The notes under the pieces are model-generated. The model searched no databases and was not told the origin of the DNA. It saw only the letters and a program-made list of their open reading frames with translations. Below, one piece after another: positions 15,613 through 23,363 of a DNA stretch of 35,268 nucleotides; within the stretch, counting starts at the first letter, position 1, and each line of letters begins with the position of its first letter. The DNA comes from Acidimicrobiales bacterium (GTDB taxonomy: Bacteria; Actinomycetota; Acidimicrobiia; Acidimicrobiales; MedAcidi-G1). The position numbers and the translations under genes were made by a program. Location of the stretch: positions 248 to 35,515 of the forward strand of contig JASMLT010000012.1 in assembly GCA_030748555.1 (NCBI GenBank). Reading direction: 5' to 3'.

Positions 15613-16148
15613 TACTTACCCTCCACGATCAAGTTGCCAGCTTTATCAGATGCGACTATATAACTAAACTTTTTTTCGGAGGGTATTCCTTCCTTTAGAT
15701 ATGCAAGCACTGGCTCTCTAACCCAAACTGGAGAATTCTCTAATCGAGCTCCACAAGCTTTTTCAGAAAAAAATTTGGCATCCTCAACAATTCCATCTGG
15801 ATCATCTACAACTAAAGAACCGGTCCATTCGATCGCTTCAAAAACCTCGACCTGTAAAAACATGTTGTGTTCAACAAAGTTTACAGACACCCCGTAAACC
15901 AACTCCGACCAAGTTAATACTTTCAAGCCGGTCTCCTCATGCACTTCACGCGTCAGAGCCTCGACTGCACTCTCACCTTGATCGATTACACCTCCAGGCG
16001 GAGTCCAATCTATTCCACCTCTTTTCCCAATGTGTAAATTACCCCTACGTCGATTAGCGACCAATAAAATGTCAGAGTCCTTTCGAATGAGTCCTCCAAC
16101 AACTGACCAGTTTCGAATGGATTGATTTTTCATATCAATAATGTTCAC
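15612..16148 (-). CDS. Nudix hydrolase
   Basis: Nudix enzymes hydrolyse nucleoside diphosphates linked to other groups. The Nudix box is intact: GVIDQGE, seven residues, then REVHEETGL (about residues 53-76), with the metal-binding glutamates in REVHEE. The N-terminal strand has VVGGLIRKDSDILLVANRR. Length is 178 residues. Two starts are possible: GTG at 16148 without a clear ribosome site, or ATG at 16133 with AGGTG about 12 bases upstream; neither decides. It is coupled to dinB by a one-base overlap. The substrate is unknown; sanitation of oxidised nucleotides would fit the neighbour but is inference. Confidence 0.88.
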   Translation of the reverse strand: MNIIDMKNQSIRNWSVVGGLIRKDSDILLVANRRRGNLHIGKRGGIDWTPPGGVIDQGESAVEALTREVHEETGLKVLTWSELVYGVSVNFVEHNMFLQVEVFEAIEWTGSLVVDDPDGIVEDAKFFSEKACGARLENSPVWVREPVLAYLKEGIPSEKKFSYIVASDKAGNLIVEGK

Positions 16149-16226
16149 CTAATTAAGTAGCCAATTTTGACCTATAGCCTAAAGTTAGCACTAGTCACTA
16201 ACGCAGAATCAGGAGTATTGATTTCC

Positions 16227-16502
16227 ATGCACACTTCTTCAGTTCCTTCAGTGAAAGCAAGGGTTCTGGCTATTGTCGCAATTACTATTTCCGGATTATG
16301 CGGAGGTCTAGTTGGATACGCAGTTACGGATTTACAATGTGAAAACGGCTGCGAAACGCTTTCCGCTTCCATAGGTCTAGGTTCAGCTTTGCTAGCTGCT
16401 GGCGGTGTCTCTGTGGTTGTAAATCTGGCTCTTAAAGCCATGTCTGAATGGAAGACAACCGAACGTCAACAGTCGGCACGTGAAAGATTTCCAATTGAAT
16501 AA
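16227..16502 (+). CDS. Small two-helix membrane protein, unknown function
   Basis: The 91-residue protein has two hydrophobic segments: RVLAIVAITISGLCGGLVGY near residues 11-31 and a glycine/alanine-rich helix (SALLAAGGVSVVVNLAL) near 53-70. A short loop with two cysteines (LQCENGCE) lies between, and the C-terminus is polar. The open frame extends back to 16167, but the ATG at 16227 with AGGAG eleven bases upstream gives the more sensible protein. It is divergent from the Nudix gene, and its 3' end overlaps the start of the phosphatase gene. I recognise no named family; the two loop cysteines could form an extracytoplasmic disulfide. Confidence 0.6.
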   Translation: MHTSSVPSVKARVLAIVAITISGLCGGLVGYAVTDLQCENGCETLSASIGLGSALLAAGGVSVVVNLALKAMSEWKTTERQQSARERFPIE

Positions 16503-17349
16503 AAAATCAATCGAAGAAGATTTGAGAGTCCTTGCCTCAAACATTGCTAAAAGGACGGGTAAAAAAATTGCTAAGAAACTGGGACAGCGTCACACTTTGA
16601 CTTACAAGAGTTCCGCAACTGACCTTGTGACTGAAATTGATGAATGGTCTGAAAAAGAAATCACAGAATACATCTCTTCTCGCAGACCAAACGATGAAAT
16701 TATCTGTGAAGAAGGCACCCATATAGAAGGTAAAAACAATATTCGATGGTTTATCGACCCTATAGATGGAACAACAAATTTTGTTTACAGCCACCCAGGG
16801 TTTTCAATATCAGTAGGAGTTGAAATTGACAAAGAAACACAAATTGGCGCAATATATGCTCCTTTACTGAATGAATTATTCAGCGCTTCATCTTCCCACG
16901 GAACAACACGTAACGGCAGAGAAGTTGAAGTAAGTAAAACTAAAGAACTATCGAATTCATTGATCGCTACAGGCTTCTCATACAAATCTGAATTTAGAGG
17001 CACTCAAGCAAAAAACTTGATTGGAATTCTGCCAAAAATTAGAGATATCCGTCGAATGGGTGGAGCAGCCTTCGACCTCGCATCAGTCGCTTGTGGTCGA
17101 GTCGACGCATTCTTTGAACACGGGCTCTCCCCGTGGGACATTTCAGCAGGTCATGCTCTTGTAAAAAATGCTGGGGGCATAATGATGACTATAAACCCGT
17201 CAAAATCTGGCGACTATAAACAACCTGAAGTAAGCGTATTAAAAAGTTCATCAGAGATTTCTGAAAACACAATTACCGTAGCTTCTTCAGAACATCTAAT
17301 AGATCAAGTAGTGGAATTAATAATGAACAGCCAGATAGATTATTCATAA
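16480..17349 (+). CDS. Inositol-monophosphatase-family phosphatase
   Basis: This family of magnesium-dependent phosphatases includes inositol-1-phosphatase, SuhB, histidinol-phosphatase HisN and fructose-1,6-bisphosphatase paralogues. The metal-binding motifs are clear: CEEG at 76-79, DPIDGTTNF at 93-101 and WDISAGHAL near residue 223. Length (289 from the GTG) is slightly long at the N-terminus. A TTG at 16495 has AAAGA seven bases upstream and would remove five residues; both starts overlap the preceding gene. Inositol phosphate dephosphorylation would fit a lineage with a PimB-like enzyme, since phosphatidylinositol is its substrate, but the substrate is not shown by sequence. Confidence 0.9.
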   Translation: MKDFQLNKKSIEEDLRVLASNIAKRTGKKIAKKLGQRHTLTYKSSATDLVTEIDEWSEKEITEYISSRRPNDEIICEEGTHIEGKNNIRWFIDPIDGTTNFVYSHPGFSISVGVEIDKETQIGAIYAPLLNELFSASSSHGTTRNGREVEVSKTKELSNSLIATGFSYKSEFRGTQAKNLIGILPKIRDIRRMGGAAFDLASVACGRVDAFFEHGLSPWDISAGHALVKNAGGIMMTINPSKSGDYKQPEVSVLKSSSEISENTITVASSEHLIDQVVELIMNSQIDYS

Positions 17350-17471
17350 CTGTTTTTAAAACATTTAGAAAAACCTTTTAAAACTAGTTCATTTTCCAAA
17401 ATATAAACAGAGAAAAATTTCAATCCCTACAAAATGCCACAACTAACCAAGAAATGAGGCAACATTAAAGT

Positions 17472-18155
17472 ATGAGTGTAAGAATTCTTACAGTAGAAGA
17501 TGACGAAAGAATTCGAACTGCCGTCAGTCTGGCTCTTCAAGAGGAAGGCTGGGAAGTTGAAGAAACCTCCAATGGTGAAGATGCGTTAGCTTCATTTTCT
17601 AGACAACCGAGTGATGTCGTATTGATAGATATCATGCTTCCGGGGATCGATGGATTTGAAGTCTGTCGAAAAATTCGACGTTTAGGTGATGTCCCAATCG
17701 TTATGGTTACCGCCCGTTCAGACAGCCATGATGTCGTGGCTGGCCTGGAAGCCGGAGCGGATGACTACCTAAGAAAACCTTTTGACCCAAAGGAGTTATC
17801 TGCACGCGTTAGAGCACTTCTTAGAAGGTCTAAAACAATCGGTGCAACATCAAATTTTTCATTTGATCAACTTGAAATAATTGCCGATGAAGGACTAGTT
17901 CGTATTAACGGGAAAGAAGTTCATCTAACGCGCACCGAATTCAAACTCTTGATCGAACTAGCTACCAACTCTGGAAAAGTTCTAAGTCGTGAAGATTTAC
18001 TAGAGCGAGTGTGGGGGTATGACTATTTCGGAGATAGTCGACTCGTAGATGTTCATGTTAGGCGTCTTCGAACAAAAGTTGAGATGGATCCCGCAAATCC
18101 AAAATATGTGGTCACAGTAAGGGGAATGGGTTACAAGCTTCAAACCCAGTTTTAA
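17472..18155 (+). CDS. OmpR-family response regulator, MtrA-like
   Basis: This is a two-domain DNA-binding regulator of 227 residues. The receiver domain has the acidic pocket VEDDE (residues 8-12), the phospho-acceptor D53 in LIDIMLPG and the switch lysine K102 in LRKPFDPKEL. The C-terminal winged helix has TRTEFKLLIELA and ends with VTVRGMGYKL. Immediate downstream genes encode its sensor kinase and a GerMN lipoprotein, the arrangement of mtrA-mtrB-lpqB in Actinobacteria, where MtrA controls cell-wall and division genes. Orthology to MtrA is inference from order and similarity. A GAGG lies 12 bases before the ATG. The 122 bases upstream are AT-rich with two TTTTAAAAC copies. Confidence 0.93.
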   Translation: MSVRILTVEDDERIRTAVSLALQEEGWEVEETSNGEDALASFSRQPSDVVLIDIMLPGIDGFEVCRKIRRLGDVPIVMVTARSDSHDVVAGLEAGADDYLRKPFDPKELSARVRALLRRSKTIGATSNFSFDQLEIIADEGLVRINGKEVHLTRTEFKLLIELATNSGKVLSREDLLERVWGYDYFGDSRLVDVHVRRLRTKVEMDPANPKYVVTVRGMGYKLQTQF

Positions 18156-18181
18156 TGCCAGTTAAAAGAATTAACTAACCG

Positions 18182-19606
18182 ATGTTAAATAAAGAGCACG
18201 ACCAAAGCGAAATTCTTTCTTACAAACTAAAACTAGGTCTGCGAACCAGAATTTCCCTCTTCTTTGCAGTCGGAGGTCTACTGATATCGATCGGACTTTC
18301 GGGAGCGACTCTTGTGCTAACAAGGCAACAACTAATAGATAGCCGTGAAAATGCCGCCTCGGCTTTTGCTTTAACCAATGCCACACGTTTATCAAACCAG
18401 CTGACACCAGATTCCTCCGTAGAAGATCTGCCATCAATTGTAGATTCAATGACAAAAATCGAAGGAAGTCAACGTTTAATAAGAATTGGCAATGACTGGC
18501 TCCCTTCACAAGAGTTGGACAGGGAAGATATACCAGAAAATATTCTGAAACGCGTTACAGAACTTAAAGCTGGCCAATTGAGAGTTGAAATTAACGGCAA
18601 AACTCGCCTCGTTTTAGGGATTCCACTTCAACTATTTGATGCCGCATATTTCGCTATAGTTGACCTAACCGACCTAGAAGAAACTCTTGATGACCTGCGT
18701 ATAATTCTTTTTGGAGCAGGGGCGGGTGTTACTTCTCTTGCTGCGCTTCTCGGCTGGTGGATAAGCCGCCGTACATTACGACCCCTGAGAAATGTAAGAG
18801 AAGCAGCGGAAGCTATAGCTGGTGGTCGTCTAGATACACGATTAATCCGACAAAGTGATCCTGATCTGGATCGACTATCGGAATCGTTTAATGAAATGGC
18901 TCGAGCTCTCGAAGAGCGCATTCACCGAGACGCTCGATTCGCTTCTGAAGTAAGCCACGAGTTAAGGAGTCCATTAACCACACTTAAGGCAAGTGTTGGA
19001 GTTCTGGAATCCAGAAAAAATGAACTGTCCAAAAGATCCCAAACTGCACTTGACCTCCTTTCACGTGATCTTGAAAGATTTAATCGCCTCGTCTCTGAAC
19101 TTCTCGAAATTTCTGGCTACGACGCTGGTGCTGCCTCTCTGGAACTGGAAGAAGTCAATGTCGCCCAGTTCATACAAGCAACTACGCGGAACGATACTTC
19201 AATAACTTATATGCTTCCGCCAAATGCAGACTCTCTAGTTATGAATGTTGATAAGAGACGTTTAGCGAGAGCTCTCTCCAACCTTTTAGACAATGCTTAC
19301 CGTTACGGAAACGGTCCAACTCTTATAGAGGTTTCAACAAATGAAAATTCAATTCAAATAGCTGTGGAGGATGCCGGACCTGGAATTTCAATAGAAGAAA
19401 GGAAAATTATCTTTGACCGTTTTTCAAGAGGTTCAAGCAGCGGTCAACGCGGTGATGACGGAGGAACAGGTTTAGGTCTAAGTCTCGTGCAGGAAGATGC
19501 CCGACTCCACGGAGGAAAAGTATGGGTAGAAAATCTAAAAGGATCAGAAGCAGGGACAGGTTCCCGGTTTGTGATCGAATTACCCACACTAAAGAAGGAG
19601 ATCTGA
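18182..19606 (+). CDS. Sensor histidine kinase, MtrB-like
   Basis: This membrane-bound kinase of 474 residues probably phosphorylates the adjacent regulator. Two transmembrane helices lie near residues 24-46 and 173-194 and enclose an extracytoplasmic sensor of about 125 residues. A HAMP linker follows, then the dimerisation domain with phospho-accepting H259 in SHELRSPL. The ATPase domain has the N box (NLLDNAYRYGNG), VEDAGPGIS, FDRFSRG and GGTGLGLSLVQ. The sensor domain shows no recognisable small-molecule fold. The start is 26 bases after the regulator stop without a clear ribosome site. Its stop overlaps the lipoprotein start as TGATG, which suggests linked production. Confidence 0.93.
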   Translation: MLNKEHDQSEILSYKLKLGLRTRISLFFAVGGLLISIGLSGATLVLTRQQLIDSRENAASAFALTNATRLSNQLTPDSSVEDLPSIVDSMTKIEGSQRLIRIGNDWLPSQELDREDIPENILKRVTELKAGQLRVEINGKTRLVLGIPLQLFDAAYFAIVDLTDLEETLDDLRIILFGAGAGVTSLAALLGWWISRRTLRPLRNVREAAEAIAGGRLDTRLIRQSDPDLDRLSESFNEMARALEERIHRDARFASEVSHELRSPLTTLKASVGVLESRKNELSKRSQTALDLLSRDLERFNRLVSELLEISGYDAGAASLELEEVNVAQFIQATTRNDTSITYMLPPNADSLVMNVDKRRLARALSNLLDNAYRYGNGPTLIEVSTNENSIQIAVEDAGPGISIEERKIIFDRFSRGSSSGQRGDDGGTGLGLSLVQEDARLHGGKVWVENLKGSEAGTGSRFVIELPTLKKEI

Positions 19607-20235
19607 TGAAAAAGAACTTAACTGCTTTTACTCTGCTGTTTTTTCTCTCTTTAATAACTGGGTGTACCATTCCTCTTGATGAAAACCCAAGAGACCTTTC
19701 ATCAAATTTGCCAGACGCTCTACTACCACCCGCTTCAACGACTACTCAACCACCCATGCCTAAGGAAACAGTTAAGATTTTTCTAGCCAAGGCAAACCCC
19801 GATGGAGAAATGAAACTCGAACCGGTGAATCGCGAAATCTCCGGAGATGGTTCAATAAACGTCATATTAGATCAAGTATTAGCTGGCCCTACTTTAACCG
19901 AACAAGAAACGCAGCTTGTTTCCCCTTTTGCTGAAGGTAGCAAAGTCATTGGTGCCATTCTTGAAAATGCGCTACTGGAAATACACTTAGACAGTCTCGA
20001 TGGTTTTCCTCAGGACGACTCAAAGAGCAACCGTCTTGCTTTTGCCATGCTCGTCTGTACGGCTTCAGAATTGATAGCCGGTGCTGATATTTCTTTCGTC
20101 CAGATCATGGTTAGACAAAATGATTCACTTGAAGCTATAAATGCACCCGTTACCGACGGAGACCCTCCTGAGGAAGGTGCTCCTGTACTATGTAGCAATT
20201 ACGCGAGTTTCATGACCGAAGAAGATTTCTCCTAA
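19606..20235 (+). CDS. GerMN-domain lipoprotein, short LpqB-like
   Basis: The signal peptide MKKNLTAFTLLFFLSLITGC ends in a lipobox (ITGC, Cys20), so the protein is probably a membrane-anchored lipoprotein. After a Pro/Thr-rich linker comes a single domain of about 140 residues resembling GerMN (VKIFLAKANPDGEMKLEPVNRE, then a segment with ILDQVLAGPT). LpqB, encoded after mtrAB in mycobacteria, also begins with GerMN domains but is much longer because of a beta-propeller; this 209-residue protein lacks it. The frame extends back to 19522, but the ATG at 19606 with AAGGAG five bases upstream is clearly the start. It may modulate the sensor kinase, as LpqB does MtrB; that is inference. Confidence 0.8.
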   Translation: MKKNLTAFTLLFFLSLITGCTIPLDENPRDLSSNLPDALLPPASTTTQPPMPKETVKIFLAKANPDGEMKLEPVNREISGDGSINVILDQVLAGPTLTEQETQLVSPFAEGSKVIGAILENALLEIHLDSLDGFPQDDSKSNRLAFAMLVCTASELIAGADISFVQIMVRQNDSLEAINAPVTDGDPPEEGAPVLCSNYASFMTEEDFS

Positions 20236-20252
20236 ACAAGAAAGGGATGAAA

Positions 20253-21728
20253 TTGCAAGTAGTTCTAGCTTTAGACGCAGGCACTACAAGTGTTAGAACG
20301 CTAGCAGTGGATCCATCCGGAGAAATCATTACTACCTCACAGCAAGAATTCACTCAGATCTACCCAGAACCTGGTCTCATCGAACATGACCCAGAAGAAA
20401 TCTGGCTAGCCGCCGCTAAAACATTGAAGAAAGTTTCAGAACAAGTAAAAGAAATGGGGCATGAGATTGCTTCGATCGGTATAACAAACCAACGTGAAAC
20501 TGCCATCATTTGGGACCAAGAATCCGGAACGCCTTTACACAATGCAATAGTTTGGCAAGATCGAAGGACAACCGAACGCTGCCATGAACTAATGAAACAA
20601 GGCTGTCTAAGTGAAATCAGATCTAAAACAGGTCTGGTGCTAGATCCATATTTCTCTGCTTCAAAATTCGAGTGGATGATCAAATCATCTTCGGTAGATT
20701 CAAGCAAGAAATTCTGCTTGGGAACAGTTGATTCTTGGTTGATTTGGAAGCTGACTGATGGTGAAGTTCACGCCACTGAACCCTCAAATGCTTCTCGGAG
20801 TATGTTGTACGACCTGAAGGAAGGACAATGGTCGGATTCATTGTGTAACATGTTTTCCGTCCCCATTGATTCACTTCCAGAAATTCATCCAACCTCTGGC
20901 TACTTTGGCTCTACAACAAATGAAGGGCCCTTAGGTCTAGAAGTGCCTATCAGAAGCGCCATTGGAGATCAACAGTCTTCCCTTTTTGGCCAAGCTTGCT
21001 TCAAACCTGGTGACACAAAAAATACTTATGGCACCGGATCGTTTATCCTCACCAATCTAGGTGAGGAAACACCTCCAATTTATGAAGGGCTTTTAACAAC
21101 AGTTGCTTGGAAATTAGACTCTGAATCACCTCTTACATATGCAGTAGAAGGTTCAATTTTTTCAACCGGAGCAACAGTTCAATGGCTGCGTGACGAACTC
21201 GGAATAATAAATAACTCTTCAGAGCTGGAACAGTTAGCGGCAACTTCCCCAAACAATGGCGGCGTAATCATAGTCCCCGCTTTTTCCGGCCTGGGTAGCC
21301 CCTGGTGGGACCCTGATGCCCGTGGAATCATTGTTGGCCTCACACGTGGAGTTGGAAAGGCTGAACTTGCGAGAGCAACGATTGAATCAATGGCTTTCCA
21401 AACTCGTGACGTCCTCGAAACGATAAAAAAGAATGGAGCATTAACTCCGGAAAAATTGAAAGTAGACGGAGGAGCATCAGTGATGGATCTACTGCTGCAA
21501 TTTCAAGCTGACCAACTGAAAATTCCTGTTATCCGTTCTTCCAACACAGAATCCACTGCTATGGGTGCTGCTTACCTAGCTGGATTGGCATCTGGTGTTT
21601 GGGAATCGTTAGAGGAAGTTGAGACTTTATGGAAGGGGGATCAACCTTTTTTACCGGACGCTGATGACCCTCTTTCTGAAAAACTCTATGAAGATTGGCT
21701 TGACGCAGTAACTAGAAGCAGGAAGTAA
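20253..21728 (+). CDS. glpK: Glycerol kinase GlpK
   Basis: Glycerol kinase phosphorylates glycerol to sn-glycerol-3-phosphate. The FGGY-family signatures are present: ALDAGTTSVR at the N-terminus, GITNQRETAIIWD, NAIVWQDRRT, PYFSASKFEW, AIGDQQSSLFGQ and the C-terminal VDGGASVMDLLLQFQAD. The length of about 491 residues is standard. An ATG at 20247 directly abuts AAAGGG, too close to use it well, whereas the TTG at 20253 has it six bases upstream; I prefer the TTG, two codons later. The gene starts 17 bases after the GerMN lipoprotein stop, so it probably shares the two-component transcript. No glycerol transporter or glpD is in the window. Confidence 0.93.
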   Translation: MQVVLALDAGTTSVRTLAVDPSGEIITTSQQEFTQIYPEPGLIEHDPEEIWLAAAKTLKKVSEQVKEMGHEIASIGITNQRETAIIWDQESGTPLHNAIVWQDRRTTERCHELMKQGCLSEIRSKTGLVLDPYFSASKFEWMIKSSSVDSSKKFCLGTVDSWLIWKLTDGEVHATEPSNASRSMLYDLKEGQWSDSLCNMFSVPIDSLPEIHPTSGYFGSTTNEGPLGLEVPIRSAIGDQQSSLFGQACFKPGDTKNTYGTGSFILTNLGEETPPIYEGLLTTVAWKLDSESPLTYAVEGSIFSTGATVQWLRDELGIINNSSELEQLAATSPNNGGVIIVPAFSGLGSPWWDPDARGIIVGLTRGVGKAELARATIESMAFQTRDVLETIKKNGALTPEKLKVDGGASVMDLLLQFQADQLKIPVIRSSNTESTAMGAAYLAGLASGVWESLEEVETLWKGDQPFLPDADDPLSEKLYEDWLDAVTRSRK

Positions 21729-21762
21729 CTCATCAAGAAGACCTCCCGAACTCCTAATATTT

Positions 21763-22212
21763 CTAATTTTTAGCCTCGAGTCTTTCCTTTAAATCGTCAA
21801 CTGCGGCATGAACTATCTTGCTTTCCGCTCGACGTTTCACGAAGCCCGGCAAACGAACTAGTAAATCTACATCCAAGTCATAAACGACTTCAGTTTCTGC
21901 CTCATTTTCAACAGAAGGGTGAAATTCATAATCTCCATTCATTCTCTGAATTAAATCGCTTTCTATCAAGCGCCATGAGATCCTAAGTGGATTAGAACCA
22001 TAGCTGTATCTAAGTGTGTAATTGATACTTCTACCCATTGCCGCCGCACGGAACGAAACATCACCAGGGCGACCATTATCGTCCCTAACTAAAACTTTTA
22101 CCTCTTTAATATCATCGGTCCACTCAGATAGCTTTTCCACATCTGACACCATGTCGAAACATCTCTCTGGAGAAGCTTTGATTACCCTTCTCTGATTTGC
22201 GTGATCACTCAT
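21763..22212 (-). CDS. SRPBCC (START-like) superfamily protein
   Basis: The 149-residue protein has the N-terminal strand-helix pattern of polyketide-cyclase/START-like proteins (RRVIKASPERCFDMVSDVEKL followed by EWTDDIKEV) and the long C-terminal helix expected of the fold (a segment ending VDDLKERLEA). Such proteins bind hydrophobic ligands in a helix-grip cavity. The GTG at 22224 is possible, but the ATG at 22212 has GGAGG five bases upstream and is preferred. It follows the PimB-like glycosyltransferase by 20 bases; in mycobacteria an SRPBCC gene also sits near pimB, which suggests a link to glycolipid synthesis without defining the role. Confidence 0.82.
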   Translation of the reverse strand: MSDHANQRRVIKASPERCFDMVSDVEKLSEWTDDIKEVKVLVRDDNGRPGDVSFRAAAMGRSINYTLRYSYGSNPLRISWRLIESDLIQRMNGDYEFHPSVENEAETEVVYDLDVDLLVRLPGFVKRRAESKIVHAAVDDLKERLEAKN

Positions 22213-22232
22213 TTTGCCCTCCACATGAGATC

Positions 22233-23363
22233 CTACTGAAGAGTCGCGGAATCTAGTGCCTCAATAAGACTTTTTGAGAGTTGATCGTAAGAAAAATAAT
22301 TCTCGGTTCGTTTACGCGCAGCCAAACCCATACGTCTCAATTTTTCTGAATCCTTTAAAAGCACTCCTATTGATTGCGCCAATTGTCTTGGGTCTTTAGG
22401 GTCGTTAATAATCAGACCTGTTTCATTATTAGAAACAGCGTCTGCCGATCCTCCACTTTTCCCTGCAATTTGAGGAATGCCTGATGCTGCTGCTTCTAAA
22501 AAAACTATTCCAAAACCTTCTTGTTCCAATCCACCCCACCGCGAACGGCATGGCATGCAAAAGATGTCTGACGCCCTGTACAGGTCAGGCAGTCTTCCAT
22601 CTGGGATTTCTCCAAGGAATCTTATGCTTTCTGTTGAATCTTTCGCCAAACCTTTTAATCGTTGAAGGTCGCGGCCACTTCCCGCGATTAATAGTAATAA
22701 TTCCGGATAATCTTTTTTGAGGATTTTGACTGCCTTTATCAAAATATCGATTCCCTTTCTAGGCACTAACCGAGTGAGTGTGAGAAGCACAGGGGAAGTA
22801 TTCGGAATTTCAAGGCCATTTCGTATTTTCTCTTTCTCTGAAGGAGTTGCAGGAGAAAATCTTTCAACATCAACACCAGGTGGAATAATCGCTAAAGGCA
22901 AACTTTGTTTTGAGATCCGTTCCGCCTCTTCCGCTGGGTAATTCCCTGCACAAATAACTAAAGAAGCCTTTTTCAGAGTGTTGGCTAAGAATGATTTAAC
23001 AACTGGTATCTTTCCAGGAATTGCTAATTCCGCTCCATGGAGAACGAGTGCATATGGCGCTCGGCTCCTCGGAGCTACCACACCGAGTGGAAATGCCGGA
23101 TCCCAGACTATTAATTCAGCCTGAATATCTTTTCGCAATTTTTGTGCATTTCTATTGATGCTAGGAGTGGGAAGCAAGACCTTGTTGGCGGATCTAACTG
23201 TTCGGAAAGGTTGTTCAGAGTCGAACTCTCTGTCGCCTTGAAAAGGTGTTGTGTAAACATGAAAATTCTCCGCTGGTAAACGTCGCCACAACTCCCACAG
23301 GTACGACTGGATTCCTCCCACTTTGGGTGGGAAGTCGTTTGTAACCAGTATGTGCTTTCTCAT
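22233..23363 (-). CDS. GT4-family glycosyltransferase, PimB-like mannosyltransferase
   Basis: This GT-B fold glycosyltransferase has 376 residues. The N-terminal acceptor domain opens with LVTNDFPPKVGGIQSYL, very similar to PimB, the enzyme that adds the second mannose to phosphatidylinositol mannosides. The donor domain shows LTRLVPRKGIDILIKA and the E-x7-E motif in GFGIVFLEAAASGIP, which binds the sugar nucleotide. It acts on the cytoplasmic face of the membrane. The ATG overlaps the queG stop as ATGA with GAGGG six bases upstream. Orthology to PimB is supported by the neighbouring SRPBCC gene, but other GDP-mannose-dependent GT4 enzymes share these motifs. Confidence 0.85.
   Translation of the reverse strand: MRKHILVTNDFPPKVGGIQSYLWELWRRLPAENFHVYTTPFQGDREFDSEQPFRTVRSANKVLLPTPSINRNAQKLRKDIQAELIVWDPAFPLGVVAPRSRAPYALVLHGAELAIPGKIPVVKSFLANTLKKASLVICAGNYPAEEAERISKQSLPLAIIPPGVDVERFSPATPSEKEKIRNGLEIPNTSPVLLTLTRLVPRKGIDILIKAVKILKKDYPELLLLIAGSGRDLQRLKGLAKDSTESIRFLGEIPDGRLPDLYRASDIFCMPCRSRWGGLEQEGFGIVFLEAAASGIPQIAGKSGGSADAVSNNETGLIINDPKDPRQLAQSIGVLLKDSEKLRRMGLAARKRTENYFSYDQLSKSLIEALDSATLQ

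Noticed and set aside
16167-16197. TTGACC promoter-like element before the small membrane protein
   Set aside because: No acceptable -10 hexamer at 16-18 bases; TAGTCA at 19 bases is too weak to report as a feature.
19522-19605. N-terminal extension of the GerMN lipoprotein
   Set aside because: It overlaps the kinase gene and would bury the signal peptide; AAGGAG places the start at 19606.
21729-21762. Bidirectional terminator between convergent glpK and SRPBCC genes
   Set aside because: I found no stable inverted repeat in the 34 bases; the same holds for 26225-26234.
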